A DNA stretch of 64,000 nt, taken from positions 124,001 to 188,000 of the forward strand of contig NZ_SPHO01000006.1 in assembly GCF_005845215.1 (NCBI RefSeq), given 5' to 3'. The position numbers and the translations under genes are program-made. Positions 52,445 to 61,967 of the stretch are shown here, piece by piece. The DNA comes from Clostridium sp. 1001271st1 H5. GTDB lineage: Bacteria > Bacillota > Clostridia > Lachnospirales > Lachnospiraceae. The number at the start of each line of letters is the position of its first letter. Positions within the stretch are counted from its first letter, which is position 1. The notes under the pieces are model-generated. The model made no database searches, was not told where the DNA came from, and saw only the letters and a program-made list of their open reading frames with translations.

Positions 52445-53230
52445 TCAGTTTACCTTTTTTGCCACGACTACGAGCCTGCCGTTCTGTGCGGAATATTCGC
52501 AGGTGGAGAGGGTTATGAATTTATCGCCGTATTCAGCGGTCACGCCCGTATCATACAAAGCAAGCTCCTTACACTTCCCAACAAAAGCAGCAAATTCTTT
52601 TTCATTCTCCACATTTACAAAATCATAATAACGGTAGCCCTGTGAGCTGTACGCTACGGTCTTAAATACGGCGATGATTTCATACTCTGCCTGCTCTGTG
52701 AGGGTGTCAAACTGGATAGTCCTGTGCTTCTCATAAAAGCTCTTGGATTTGTAATCTTCCAATGCCCCGAACATCCTGCCGCCCTTGATGTGGTGTCCGT
52801 AAATAATCAGATTGTCGCTTGTGAGGATGTCGCAGTCCTCTTGGATATATGGCACTCCCAAATCGCTGTATTGCTTTTCAAAGTTGTGCTTCAGATAGAA
52901 ATTCGGGCTATTCCTGCTCTGCATGACAGGGTAATTGATGCTTGTTCCGTCAATGGAAATCCAACCGACCATATCCTCATTCTGCAAATACAGCTCTTTG
53001 TACTTCGCAAGAATATCCTCGCCCTCGCTGACAGGCATATCTTTATCTTTTGGCGGTTCTTCCTCTGGTTCGGCGTTCTCCACAACCTCTGCAATCTCCG
53101 CAAATGCTTCGGTCTGCTCGTCTATCTGCTGATAATGGCTGTAAATCTTGAAGCCGCAAAAAACCGCTGCTCCCAAGAGGGCGACAGCGGCGGCAGTACA
53201 GATAATGGTTTTATAGTTTTTCAAATTCAT
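52445..53230 (-). CDS. srtB: Class B sortase
   Basis: About 261 residues with an N-terminal membrane anchor (about 7-27). Catalytic His in IIYGHHIKGG, Cys in TLSTCEYSAQNGR and the following Arg. It attaches or processes proteins at the cell wall, probably a surface component of the element. AAGGAAAGG favours the second ATG at 53230. Confidence 0.92.
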   Translation of the reverse strand: MNLKNYKTIICTAAAVALLGAAVFCGFKIYSHYQQIDEQTEAFAEIAEVVENAEPEEEPPKDKDMPVSEGEDILAKYKELYLQNEDMVGWISIDGTSINYPVMQSRNSPNFYLKHNFEKQYSDLGVPYIQEDCDILTSDNLIIYGHHIKGGRMFGALEDYKSKSFYEKHRTIQFDTLTEQAEYEIIAVFKTVAYSSQGYRYYDFVNVENEKEFAAFVGKCKELALYDTGVTAEYGDKFITLSTCEYSAQNGRLVVVAKKVN

Positions 53231-53259
53231 AGGCATATCCTTTCCTTACTGATATTTGT

Positions 53260-53664
53260 TTACCGTGTATGCTCCGTCTGCTTTTTAGGGGCAGGTAAAT
53301 CCCTGCAATATTCGGGATACCTTACCTTGATGCCCTCCATGAAATACGGGGCAAACTCGCAGCAGAACAATTCCTCTGGCGTGAAAAGCCTCTCACGCCC
53401 CTCCTCTGCGTAACCGTTCCAGAGGTTAAAGGCAAGGTGGCAGACCTTGACCGTGCCGCTTGTCTGCCACCCTGCGTGCATCCCCTCTGGCTCAATGCAG
53501 TCTGTCTTAAAATCAAACATGGAATTGATATTTTTCCTTGTTTCCTCCGCAATCCCCATCACATAAAAAAATGCCCTGTGGTAACAATCGTTGACCTTGC
53601 ATTTCATCATGTTATCCAGAAAGAAATCACGGTGGGCTGCATTGCGGAATCTTATCTCTGACAT
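53260..53664 (-). CDS. DUF6075-like protein of conjugative elements
   Basis: 134 residues. FRNAAHRDFFLDNMMKCKVND and CHLAFNLWNGYAEEG are seen in a family carried by this type of element next to the sortase gene; I assign DUF6075 with moderate confidence. No function known. Start overlaps the methyltransferase end by 13 bases. Confidence 0.65.
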   Translation of the reverse strand: MSEIRFRNAAHRDFFLDNMMKCKVNDCYHRAFFYVMGIAEETRKNINSMFDFKTDCIEPEGMHAGWQTSGTVKVCHLAFNLWNGYAEEGRERLFTPEELFCCEFAPYFMEGIKVRYPEYCRDLPAPKKQTEHTR

Positions 53665-54428
53665 AGAAATCCTCCTTTCTCCTGTGCCGATACAATAAAG
53701 TCCTGTTCCGTTTCTTTTTTCAGTCTTGGCAAAATGATATTCCCCACATAGGATTCATTGATTTCAGAAGCAATGAAGTCACGCCCGTTTTTGATACACT
53801 GGACTATCTCACTCCCTGAACCCGCAAAGGGAATTACCACTAAATCGCCAGTCCTGCTGCTTGCAAGCAGCATCCGTTCCGCCAGTTTTTCTGGCTTCTG
53901 CGTGGGATGCCCTGTTGCTTCCTTGTAGTTAGGCATAATCCTCGGAAACTCCCATACGTTCCCGCAGGATTTCCCCTTTGGATTTTTCCTTTTGTCTTTT
54001 TCGCCGCCCTCATCATACGGGATGCGGACGGCATCAATATTGATTTCGTGCATAGGGTTGCTGTAAAACCACAAAAATTCCGCTTCGTTCCGATAAGTCG
54101 CTTTCGCAGGTCGCCCCGTCCTATAATTCCAGACAATCAGATTCCTCTTTATCCAGTCAAACCTGTCTAAAACTTGGGTGGAGAGCTTATCTATCATCTG
54201 GCAGCTCCCCCAACAGTAAAACGCACCGGTCGGCTTTAAAATCCTGTAACATTCCCCTGCCCATGCCAGACACCATTCCAGATATTCCGAAACCGTCTGG
54301 AACACAAAATCAAAATCCCCTTTCATGCGGTAGTACGGCGGGTCGGCAATCACCAAATCCACGCTCCTGTCTGGCAGCTCCCGCAGCACATCCGTACAAT
54401 CAGCATGGTAAACACGATTTTTCTCCAA
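53652..54428 (-). CDS. DNA methyltransferase of the element
   Basis: 258 residues. DPPY catalytic motif near residue 30 (VIADPPYYRM), SAM-binding VVIPFAGSGSE near residue 203 and the HPTQKPEKLAERML block typical of beta-class adenine-N6/cytosine-N4 enzymes. No restriction gene is adjacent. It probably marks element DNA against host restriction. Confidence 0.88.
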   Translation of the reverse strand: MEKNRVYHADCTDVLRELPDRSVDLVIADPPYYRMKGDFDFVFQTVSEYLEWCLAWAGECYRILKPTGAFYCWGSCQMIDKLSTQVLDRFDWIKRNLIVWNYRTGRPAKATYRNEAEFLWFYSNPMHEINIDAVRIPYDEGGEKDKRKNPKGKSCGNVWEFPRIMPNYKEATGHPTQKPEKLAERMLLASSRTGDLVVIPFAGSGSEIVQCIKNGRDFIASEINESYVGNIILPRLKKETEQDFIVSAQEKGGFLCQR

Positions 54429-54439
54429 AAAACCCTCCT

Positions 54440-56773
54440 TTAGACCTCCCCAAACTTGGTCGTCATCAACCTATACAGCTCCGTATTCCGTGGGAACTTG
54501 TTGACGAACGGCACAAGGGAGCTGCCCACTTTCAAAAGTCCCTGCCCCGCACCGACATTCGTGATATAGCTCATCTGCAAATCGGAGATGTTAAGGAGCT
54601 TCGCAAGCTCGATACGGTCTGTGGATGCCTGATTCAGCATGATAATAAATTCGGAATTGGCAAGCATCGTCCTCGCCGTATGGCTCTGCAACAGGTCGTC
54701 CACGTTCTGCGTGATTCCAGTACAGTACGCCCCGTACTTACGCACACGCTTCCAGAGAGTAAAGAGGAAGTTGGCGGAATACTCATGCTGAAACAGCAGA
54801 TAGATTTCATCAATGAAAATAAAGGTGTTTCTGCCTTTCGCCCTGTTCATCGTGATGCGGTTCAAAATACTGTCAAGCACCACGAGCATACCGATAGGCT
54901 GTAACTGCTTGCCTAAATCAAGGATGTCATAGCAGATAAGGCGGCTGTGGGTGTCCACGTTGGTATGCTTGGCAAAGGTATTGAGGGAACCGTCCGTGAA
55001 AAGCTCAATCGCAAGGGCGATTTCCTGTGCTTCTGGCTCATCTTGCTTTAACAGTTCCTCACGGAAGTCCTGCAAAGTCGGCGGCGTCCCCATATAGTTC
55101 CCCTGCTGATAATAGCGGTACACGCTTGCCGTGCAGCGGTCAATGATGGATTTCTGCTTTGCCCCCAGACTTGCACCGCCGATAAGCTGCTCACACAAAG
55201 ACAAAATGAACTCTGATTTCAAGATAACGGGGTTTGCACCGTCGCCGTAATCAGAGTTCATATCCATAGCGTTAATGTGGTTTTCGCTTGTAGCAGAAAT
55301 GTGAATGACCTCGCCCTGCATGGCTTTCACAAGCGGGGAGTACTCACGTTCGGGGTCTATAACAATTACATCGGCGTTAGGGTCGGTCAGAATGATGTTC
55401 GTCATTTCCTCTTTCGCTGTGAACGATTTGCCTGCACCAGACACACCGAGAATAAAAGAATTACCGTTCAGCAGGTGGCGGCGGTTGGCAATAATCATAT
55501 TTTTACTGATAACATTCTGACCGTAATATACACCGTCCTTATGGTAGATTTCCTGCACACGGAAGGGAATAAACACCGCAAGGCTCTCCGTGGTAAGGGT
55601 ACGCAGGGCATCAATCTTCCTCACGCCGAACGGCAGGGCGGTATTCAGACCGTCCATCTGCTGATACTTCAGCACGGCAAACTGGCAGAGATGCTTTCTC
55701 GCTGTCGTGAGCAGAGCCTCCGTGTCGTTGTCAAGCTGCTCTTTGGTGTCTGCGGTATGCACCATCGTAAGCACCGCAAACATCATCCTCTGGTCACGGG
55801 TCGTCAAATCATCAAGGAACTCCTTGCTTTCCTTTCTCTGCTGCTCCAAATCATAGGGGATAACAGCAGAAAAGTTATTGTTCTGGTTCTGTTTCCTCTG
55901 CCAGTTTGTGATGTTGGTTTCCACACCTAAAAGACGGTTCTCTACCTCCCTCACGGCTTCATCCGTGGGAACAGGGACAACATCAACAGAGAGCATCATG
56001 TTACGGTTTAATTCGCAAAGCTCCGCCACCATGCTGTCCTTGATATAGGCGGCGTACTCTCTAAGGAAAATCACACGCCCGTAGCGGTTGCCGATGCGGA
56101 AATAATCTTTTTCAAATTCAAAAGAGTCGGGGCAGATATAGTCTTTGAAATCGTGACCTTTCCGCATGGTCTGTGCCATGTCAAAGGAAAACGCCGTTTC
56201 CTCGCCTGTGCGGTAGAAGTCGTGGAAGATACGCAGCTTATCATTGACATCCAGTTCCGTACACTTTGAGCCAAGACGATTGAAATGCCCGATAAGGTCA
56301 GCACCCACACGGGCAAAATAATTCCTCGCTTCTTCGATGTTCTTCTTGCAGACGGAGATTGTCACATATTTGTCCTGCACGATGGAGTTCGCCCCTGTCG
56401 CCTTATCCAGAAGCATCTTGTTATACTCTTTACGGTATTTATCCAGACCGTCCTCCGCCATCGGGATAAGGATGGTCTGCTCAAAATCCGCCTTGTTGAG
56501 CCTGCGGTTATTGATGGTGATTTTCGTGGTCGCCCCGCTGTCGAGGGCATTTAAAAGCTCCGAATATTCAAGGAACATAGCTTCCTTGTCCTCACGGCTC
56601 GCCACGGCATAGTTAATATCTTCAAACTTGAATGTCTTTGCGTATTTGTTCCTGCCTACAAGGAAAATACCGTCCTCCCACATGGTCTTTAACGGGATGA
56701 CCGCCTGCACCGATTTCGGCACGGCAAATTTCTCCTTATCCTGCTTGAACAGATTCCTGAGCGTCTTAATCAT
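54440..56773 (-). CDS. VirB4-type transfer ATPase
   Basis: About 777 residues. The C-terminal ATPase has Walker A GVSGAGKSF near residue 440 and Walker B TFIFIDEIYLL near 690, with TGITQNVDDLL after it. It powers assembly and transport of the conjugation channel. The ATG at 56773 is chosen since the codons upstream are in-frame read-through of PrgI, which it overlaps by eight bases. Confidence 0.94.
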   Translation of the reverse strand: MIKTLRNLFKQDKEKFAVPKSVQAVIPLKTMWEDGIFLVGRNKYAKTFKFEDINYAVASREDKEAMFLEYSELLNALDSGATTKITINNRRLNKADFEQTILIPMAEDGLDKYRKEYNKMLLDKATGANSIVQDKYVTISVCKKNIEEARNYFARVGADLIGHFNRLGSKCTELDVNDKLRIFHDFYRTGEETAFSFDMAQTMRKGHDFKDYICPDSFEFEKDYFRIGNRYGRVIFLREYAAYIKDSMVAELCELNRNMMLSVDVVPVPTDEAVREVENRLLGVETNITNWQRKQNQNNNFSAVIPYDLEQQRKESKEFLDDLTTRDQRMMFAVLTMVHTADTKEQLDNDTEALLTTARKHLCQFAVLKYQQMDGLNTALPFGVRKIDALRTLTTESLAVFIPFRVQEIYHKDGVYYGQNVISKNMIIANRRHLLNGNSFILGVSGAGKSFTAKEEMTNIILTDPNADVIVIDPEREYSPLVKAMQGEVIHISATSENHINAMDMNSDYGDGANPVILKSEFILSLCEQLIGGASLGAKQKSIIDRCTASVYRYYQQGNYMGTPPTLQDFREELLKQDEPEAQEIALAIELFTDGSLNTFAKHTNVDTHSRLICYDILDLGKQLQPIGMLVVLDSILNRITMNRAKGRNTFIFIDEIYLLFQHEYSANFLFTLWKRVRKYGAYCTGITQNVDDLLQSHTARTMLANSEFIIMLNQASTDRIELAKLLNISDLQMSYITNVGAGQGLLKVGSSLVPFVNKFPRNTELYRLMTTKFGEV

Positions 56774-57254
56774 AGTCTGCCTCCTTACGCTTTCTTGCTT
56801 TTTCATTCTTCTTTCTTGCTTCTTCAGATTGCTTTCTTCGCTTTCTTGCTTCCTTACGCCTTTTCGCCCTGCGTTTCCGTTTCTTCCGCTTTTTCTGCAC
56901 GGCGGGCGTTCCCTTTTCATGGGCTTCAATGCTGTTCTTCATCGCTTCGTAATATAAATTCTCTGGCACAAACAGGAGCTTCTTCGGCATAATGAACTCC
57001 GATTTTATCCACGCCCACACAAACTGCTCTGCGGTCATGCCGTTGTACCTTACAAATCCCATCACCGCAAAGGGCGAAGCTCCCAGAACACACATCCAGC
57101 TCACGGTTTCCGTCCCGAACCTGCCACGGAGCAGGAAAAACAAGCCCACCGCCACGCCGCAGGCAAGGACAGAAAAAAGGAACTGCCGCATAGACAGCCC
57201 GAAAAACATACTCTCCGTATAGTTGCGGATTTCCTTATTTATCTTTACTTCCAA
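56766..57254 (-). CDS. PrgI-family membrane protein
   Basis: 162 residues. Two membrane helices at about 25-42 and 52-70, then GMTAEQFVWAWIKSEFIMP as in PrgI/TcpC-type proteins. The C-terminal 45 residues are almost all Lys/Arg/Glu, a very basic tail. It is a VirB3-like channel part, directly before VirB4. Confidence 0.88.
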   Translation of the reverse strand: MEVKINKEIRNYTESMFFGLSMRQFLFSVLACGVAVGLFFLLRGRFGTETVSWMCVLGASPFAVMGFVRYNGMTAEQFVWAWIKSEFIMPKKLLFVPENLYYEAMKNSIEAHEKGTPAVQKKRKKRKRRAKRRKEARKRRKQSEEARKKNEKARKRKEADYD

Positions 57255-57267
57255 TCATAAACACCTC

Positions 57268-57570
57268 CTATCGTTCCATTTCCTGTTTATGGCGGGGCGG
57301 GGTCTGCTTCTGCCTTTCCCTCTGCGGAATTAAAAACATCTCCCCGTCGATTTCCCTCGTTTGGGTAGGGCATCCTAAAACTTTCAAGGCTCTCTGCAAA
57401 TCTGACACGCAATCTTTTTCTGGCTTGCAGACACCGATTGCCAGATACATCTGCAAATCCCCGTACCACTTTTCATTTTCAAAATTATCCGCCCGAAAGA
57501 ATATATCCTCTTTGATTTCTTCAAGCGGCGTTTCAAATATCCTGCGGTATTCCGTTTCAAAATCGTACAA
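57268..57570 (-). CDS. Small element protein, unassigned
   Basis: 100 residues, soluble, no recognised domain. It starts MYDFETEYRRIFETPLEEIK, has two Cys in VCKPEKDC and ends in a Lys/Arg/Gln-rich tail. It lies between the VirB6-like and PrgI genes in a continuous minus-strand operon. Confidence 0.7.
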   Translation of the reverse strand: MYDFETEYRRIFETPLEEIKEDIFFRADNFENEKWYGDLQMYLAIGVCKPEKDCVSDLQRALKVLGCPTQTREIDGEMFLIPQRERQKQTPPRHKQEMER

Positions 57571-57581
57571 AGCAGCACCTC

Positions 57582-57791
57582 CTATCGCTCCATTTCAGAT
57601 TTTCTCTTAGGCGGCTTTTTCTGTGACGGATAGGGAATAACTTCTTCCTCCCCCACAATGATGCTGAACTCCGCCCGAAGCATGGGGTGTGTTTCCAGTT
57701 TCTGGTACTGGCGGATAAGGTCAACCGCACTTTCTTTTGTGGCTGTGCTTGCCTGCTGCACCCCGTCCTTAAAGATATAAACACGTTTCAT
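57582..57791 (-). CDS. Small element protein, unassigned
   Basis: 69 residues. VYIFKDGVQQASTATKESAVD and a helical middle, Pro/Lys-rich end. Conserved position between VirB6-like and PrgI genes in this class of element; no function known. Confidence 0.7.
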   Translation of the reverse strand: MKRVYIFKDGVQQASTATKESAVDLIRQYQKLETHPMLRAEFSIIVGEEEVIPYPSQKKPPKRKSEMER

Positions 57792-57803
57792 CCGTTCCCT
57801 CCC

Positions 57804-58640
57804 TTACAAGCCCATCATTTCACGCACGACACGGTCTGCCATCTTGACTGCACCGACAAGGACGAGCATATTAAATACCAGTTCCCCGATATAGCCCCAT
57901 ACCATCGTGACCGCAGCCGCATCGGGGTTGACAACGGGCGGGGAAGCCGCAAACACCGAAAAGATGATGCAGGCAAGCACGATGATTGCCCCCTCAAGGC
58001 ACACGGCACAATAGCTCTTGATAAAGCTCCTGCCCACATTCTGGCTCGGCTCTCCTGCAAAAGACGACAGCGGCACGGGAGCGATGGCGGTATAAAGATA
58101 CAGCTTGAAAAACCTGCCGTACACCGACATTATCATAATGAATGACAGCACCGTGATAAACAGCCCGCCTATCAGCGTAACCGCCCATAGTGGTATGCTC
58201 TCAAAAAAGCCGCAGTCCTCAACCGCAGTCACTATCTCCTGTGGCAATACCGTCTTTTGAGCCGTGCCGAAGCCTGCGGCTTTCATAATCGTTGAGATTA
58301 CTCCCTGCACTATCTGGAACAGAGCCATCATCAGCTCCAAGCCGTAAGTCACCGCACCTTTGGCAAGGGCGAAGCGGATAAACAGCTTCAATGCGTGTTC
58401 GGGCTTTTTTACACTTGCGAAGTCGCCGCAGGTACGCATCACGCCCACGACAAAGAACAGCACGAGCAGGGCAAACCCGATAGCCTGCAATGCACCGTGG
58501 ATGTCAACGATGACTTTCCATATCGCACCGCCTTTGAAATTCTCTGGGGACTGGGTGATGAGCTGCCATATCTCGGCTAACTTCTCATTCCAAGTGTTAA
58601 GAGCGTTCTCCAAGTTCTGGACTACCCAGTTATCTGACAT
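57804..58640 (-). CDS. VirB6/TrbL-like polytopic channel protein
   Basis: 278 residues. About five to six membrane helices, including AIGFALLVLFFVVGVM and LIGGLFITVLSFIMIMSVYG, with a SFAGEPSQNVGRSFIKSY loop as in TrbL/VirB6 proteins of Gram-positive elements. It forms part of the inner channel. Confidence 0.87.
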   Translation of the reverse strand: MSDNWVVQNLENALNTWNEKLAEIWQLITQSPENFKGGAIWKVIVDIHGALQAIGFALLVLFFVVGVMRTCGDFASVKKPEHALKLFIRFALAKGAVTYGLELMMALFQIVQGVISTIMKAAGFGTAQKTVLPQEIVTAVEDCGFFESIPLWAVTLIGGLFITVLSFIMIMSVYGRFFKLYLYTAIAPVPLSSFAGEPSQNVGRSFIKSYCAVCLEGAIIVLACIIFSVFAASPPVVNPDAAAVTMVWGYIGELVFNMLVLVGAVKMADRVVREMMGL

Positions 58641-58746
58641 TCGACCACCTCCGTTCTTAAAATTGGATAGCGGGGCAAGTTCCGCAGGGCGGATCTGCCC
58701 CGTTATCCCTGTCTTGTGTCAGTCTGCTATTTCATCCTGTTTTGGA

Positions 58747-59094
58747 TTAGCCTGTGATAAGGGTCAGAATCTCTTTTGCAAAGGTAATCACCACGCCGCC
58801 TGCAAGGGTCAGAAATCCGTTTGCCCTCTGGGACGGGTCGTGGGATTTCAGCGACAAGCCCACCTGCACGATGCCGAAGCCGAGCATAATCATCCCGACC
58901 GCCTTAATCAGACCGAAGATAAAGTTTGACAGGTTGTTTACCACGGCAATCGGGTCATTGGCGGCAAAGGCTGTTGTCGTTCCAAAAATCATGCAGCATA
59001 CCAAAGCGGCATACATGACAAACGCCTTTCTGGTCTTTCTTCCCATCGGCAGTTTTACGGTTTCTTTCTTCTCGTTCTTCTTAAAAAGTTTCAT
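58747..59094 (-). CDS. Maff2-family small membrane protein
   Basis: 115 residues. A basic N-terminus, a first hydrophobic segment with signal-like AFAAND, and a second helix VGMIMLGFGIVQVGLSL. It matches the Maff2 family of conjugative elements, comparable to VirB2 pilin-like subunits. Confidence 0.88.
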   Translation of the reverse strand: MKLFKKNEKKETVKLPMGRKTRKAFVMYAALVCCMIFGTTTAFAANDPIAVVNNLSNFIFGLIKAVGMIMLGFGIVQVGLSLKSHDPSQRANGFLTLAGGVVITFAKEILTLITG

Positions 59095-59108
59095 AGGGTA
59101 AATCCTCC

Positions 59109-60902
59109 TTATAAATTGAATATTTCTTCCAAGTCCTCATCGGACAGAAGTTCATAGGATGTGCTGACCGCTTCCATGCTCTTTGCATCCATCAGCAAAG
59201 CATCGTCAAACACAAGGGTTGCGACTGCCTGTGTCGGCTCGCCGTGGATATACGGCGGCTTCCCTCCGTCAGCAGTCAGTTTCACATTCGGGTGTTTCAA
59301 GATGTCATACTTTAAATCCATAACGGGGCGTTCCCCACGCACAAAAAGAAGTGCGTAGCGGTTGTCAAGCATACGCACTTCGTCTGGGGTTAAAAGCTCA
59401 CGCCCCGAAATCTGGTAGTTGGTGGAATAGTTGCCGCTCCGTCCAGAGCTTTTCCCGTAAGTGTTGGTGTCGATGGTCGCCTTGCCTAAAAGCTCCGACA
59501 CAAACTTATGGGTACTCTGCTCATTGCCGCCCAGATAGAGGAACTCATCGGCGTTCCCGACGATGCTTTCCCATTGTTTCTCAAACAGGGCTTTTAGCTG
59601 TGCCAGATTTTGCAGGATAATCGAAACGGACACGCCCCTTGACCTCATAACCGACAGTATCTTGTCAAAGTCATCGGGCAAACTGACGTTCGCAAACTCA
59701 TCCATAATAAACTGGCAATGGACAGGCAGGCTCCCGCCGTACTTATGGTCGGCAAGATAAAATAATTGTTGGAATAGCTGCGTGTATAAAAGTGACACCA
59801 AAAAATTAAAACTGGTGTCGTTGTCTGGTATCAGAGCGAACAATGCGACTTTCTTCTCGCCCAAAGACGGCAAATCCAGTTCGTCCGTGGCGGTTAAAGA
59901 TGCAAGGCTTTCCAGATTGAACTTCTCAAGCTTTGCGGCAAGGGTTATCTGGATGCTCTTTAAGGTCTTGGCACTCCCACTGTGGTAATCACGGTAATAT
60001 TTCAAAGCGATATGCTCTGGGTTTACCATTTCCAGACGGTCAAACAACTCGTCAAGCGGGCTTACATAGCTGTCGTCATCCTCACGGACTTCCCCTGCAC
60101 GAAGCAGCTCCATCACCATCGGGAAATTCTGTTCCTCTGGCGGGGCTTCGTATTTCAGATAGAACACAAGGGATAAGAGCAGCATACTTGCCGCCGTGTC
60201 CCAGAACGGGTCTTGCGCCTGGCTTCCTTTCGGCGTGGTCGCCTTAAAAAGATTCGTCACAAGCCGCTGCACATCATTATCATTCCTTAAATATACAAAT
60301 GGATTGTAGCAATGGCTTCGGTGCATATTGATAAGGTCAAGGACACGCACCTCATAGCCTTTCTTCTCAAGCAGCCCTCCCGTGTCACGGACAATCTCGC
60401 CTTTCGGGTCTAAGATTACCATTGATGTGTTGCACTGCATCACATTCGGTTTACAAAAAAATCTGGTCTTTCCTGCACCAGAGCCGCCCACCACAAGGAT
60501 ATTTAAGTTTCTCCTGTGCTTCTTCCCGTCAAGCCCGATGCGGACGCTCTGGGTCAGCAGCTTGTTTTCTGATGCGTCCTTATCTCGGTACTTTTTATTG
60601 AGCGTACCTGCGTTGCCCCATTTTGCAGAGCCGTGTTCCTCCCCCTTGCGGTAGTTCCTGCGTGTGGAGAAATAAACGCCGATTCCCATGCCGTAGGCAA
60701 TCAGAAAAATAAGGACGGTTTTCATGCTGTCCTTACACACCGTTATGGAAAACGGATTCTCGATTGCCACGGATAAGTTACCGATTATCTCCACGATGCC
60801 GCCGCTGACATAAGGGGCTGTCAGCAGGGCAAGCCACACGACAGGGATAATGCCGCATAGTGAGAGGATTAAGCCTGCCTTATAGTCGTCACCGTTCTTC
60901 AT
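59109..60902 (-). CDS. VirD4-type coupling ATPase
   Basis: About 597 residues. Two N-terminal membrane helices, Walker A VVGGSGAGKTRFF near residue 135, Walker B HCQFIMDEFANV near 385 and the YNPFVYL stretch. It brings the relaxase-DNA complex to the channel. ATG at 60902 preferred with AGGTG ahead; start lies inside the end of the preceding small gene. Confidence 0.94.
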   Translation of the reverse strand: MKNGDDYKAGLILSLCGIIPVVWLALLTAPYVSGGIVEIIGNLSVAIENPFSITVCKDSMKTVLIFLIAYGMGIGVYFSTRRNYRKGEEHGSAKWGNAGTLNKKYRDKDASENKLLTQSVRIGLDGKKHRRNLNILVVGGSGAGKTRFFCKPNVMQCNTSMVILDPKGEIVRDTGGLLEKKGYEVRVLDLINMHRSHCYNPFVYLRNDNDVQRLVTNLFKATTPKGSQAQDPFWDTAASMLLLSLVFYLKYEAPPEEQNFPMVMELLRAGEVREDDDSYVSPLDELFDRLEMVNPEHIALKYYRDYHSGSAKTLKSIQITLAAKLEKFNLESLASLTATDELDLPSLGEKKVALFALIPDNDTSFNFLVSLLYTQLFQQLFYLADHKYGGSLPVHCQFIMDEFANVSLPDDFDKILSVMRSRGVSVSIILQNLAQLKALFEKQWESIVGNADEFLYLGGNEQSTHKFVSELLGKATIDTNTYGKSSGRSGNYSTNYQISGRELLTPDEVRMLDNRYALLFVRGERPVMDLKYDILKHPNVKLTADGGKPPYIHGEPTQAVATLVFDDALLMDAKSMEAVSTSYELLSDEDLEEIFNL

Positions 60903-61086
60903 GGCACCTGCACGGGGCAACCTTTACTTTCTTGGTCGGGGCTTTGGACACTTTGATAATCAACTCGTCAACAGGGTCGGTGGGGCGTTCCTCCCTGACC
61001 TGCTCAGTACGCAGCGTGTTTAATGCGTTGAGCATGATGTTCTTATCATATTTATCCAAAGCCAAATGGTAGCGTTCTTCTTTCAT
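60889..61086 (-). CDS. Small element protein before VirD4
   Basis: 65 residues: EERYHLALDKYDKNIMLNAL and VDELIIKVSKAPTKKVKV. No recognised domain; its position just before virD4, and overlap of 14 bases with it, are typical for this class of element. GGAGG lies upstream of the ATG at 61086. Confidence 0.75.
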   Translation of the reverse strand: MKEERYHLALDKYDKNIMLNALNTLRTEQVREERPTDPVDELIIKVSKAPTKKVKVAPCRCHEER

Positions 61087-61101
61087 AGGCTGCACCTCCG
61101 A

Positions 61102-61965
61102 TTAGCGTTCCTGCTCTTTGGATTTGGGCGGCTTGTTCTTTTCAAGGCTCTTATACATATCCGACTGGATTTCTCCGAGGACGTCACGCATCGAGCCAAG
61201 CTCCCCCTTGAACGCCTGCGTTTCCATGCCCTCAAATTCTTTCGGGAGCTTGCCAAAGCTAAATCCCTTTGTGTCCACGCCGTAACGGGAGCTTACCATA
61301 TAGGCGACGCAGAACGATTTGAAATCGGAATCATCACGGCTTTCCTTATGCTTGAAGTCAAAGACCGCCGCCGACACTTCCTTTGCCATGCTGACAAAAA
61401 GCTGTTCCTCGGAAAGTCCCGTCTTGATGAAGATGGTCTGCTGTGAGCTGTCATAGAACGCAGGCAGCTCAAGGTCATCGACTGGCACAAAGGAAACGGG
61501 GCTTGCGTCAATCATTGCCGACACAAGCTCCCGCATGGTTTTCTGCTCCTGCGGCTGCTGCCTGTCCTTTGCCGAGGTCTGGGAAACGTCATAGACTACT
61601 TTTGCGTTATATCCGACAGCTTTTGAACCATCGTCACGCTGATACTCTTTCCCCGGCTCAAGGATGGTCACTTTCTGTGCGTCCTTATCCACATAGACAC
61701 GGCTCTGTTTCCAGCTCCCGTAATCTTTTAACTGTGTCGCTTCGGGCATCTGTGCCGATACTAAAATGGCGTTGTTGACAGAGTAGCGGTCAAAATGCCC
61801 CTGCACGTCAAGGTACTGCTGAAATGCACCGCCGTCCGCCATCATCTCTTGGCAGGTCGTGTCAATCAAGTCATAGGCTTCTTTCCGCTGCTCCTGCTTT
61901 TGGGCAGCCCATTCCTCTTTGTTAAATGCTCTGCTGCCGCCGCTGAATACATCATAGATACTCAT
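61102..61965 (-). CDS. ArdC/LtrC-like protein
   Basis: 287 residues. The N-terminal half resembles the ArdC ssDNA-binding domain (YSVNNAILVSAQMPEATQLK, GSWKQSRVYV), the central segment a degenerate metallopeptidase-like domain (AFYDSSQQTIFIKTGLSEEQ), without a clear HExxH. It probably protects incoming DNA or counteracts restriction. In operon with PcfB and VirD4 genes. Confidence 0.72.
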   Translation of the reverse strand: MSIYDVFSGGSRAFNKEEWAAQKQEQRKEAYDLIDTTCQEMMADGGAFQQYLDVQGHFDRYSVNNAILVSAQMPEATQLKDYGSWKQSRVYVDKDAQKVTILEPGKEYQRDDGSKAVGYNAKVVYDVSQTSAKDRQQPQEQKTMRELVSAMIDASPVSFVPVDDLELPAFYDSSQQTIFIKTGLSEEQLFVSMAKEVSAAVFDFKHKESRDDSDFKSFCVAYMVSSRYGVDTKGFSFGKLPKEFEGMETQAFKGELGSMRDVLGEIQSDMYKSLEKNKPPKSKEQER

Positions 61966-61967
61966 AG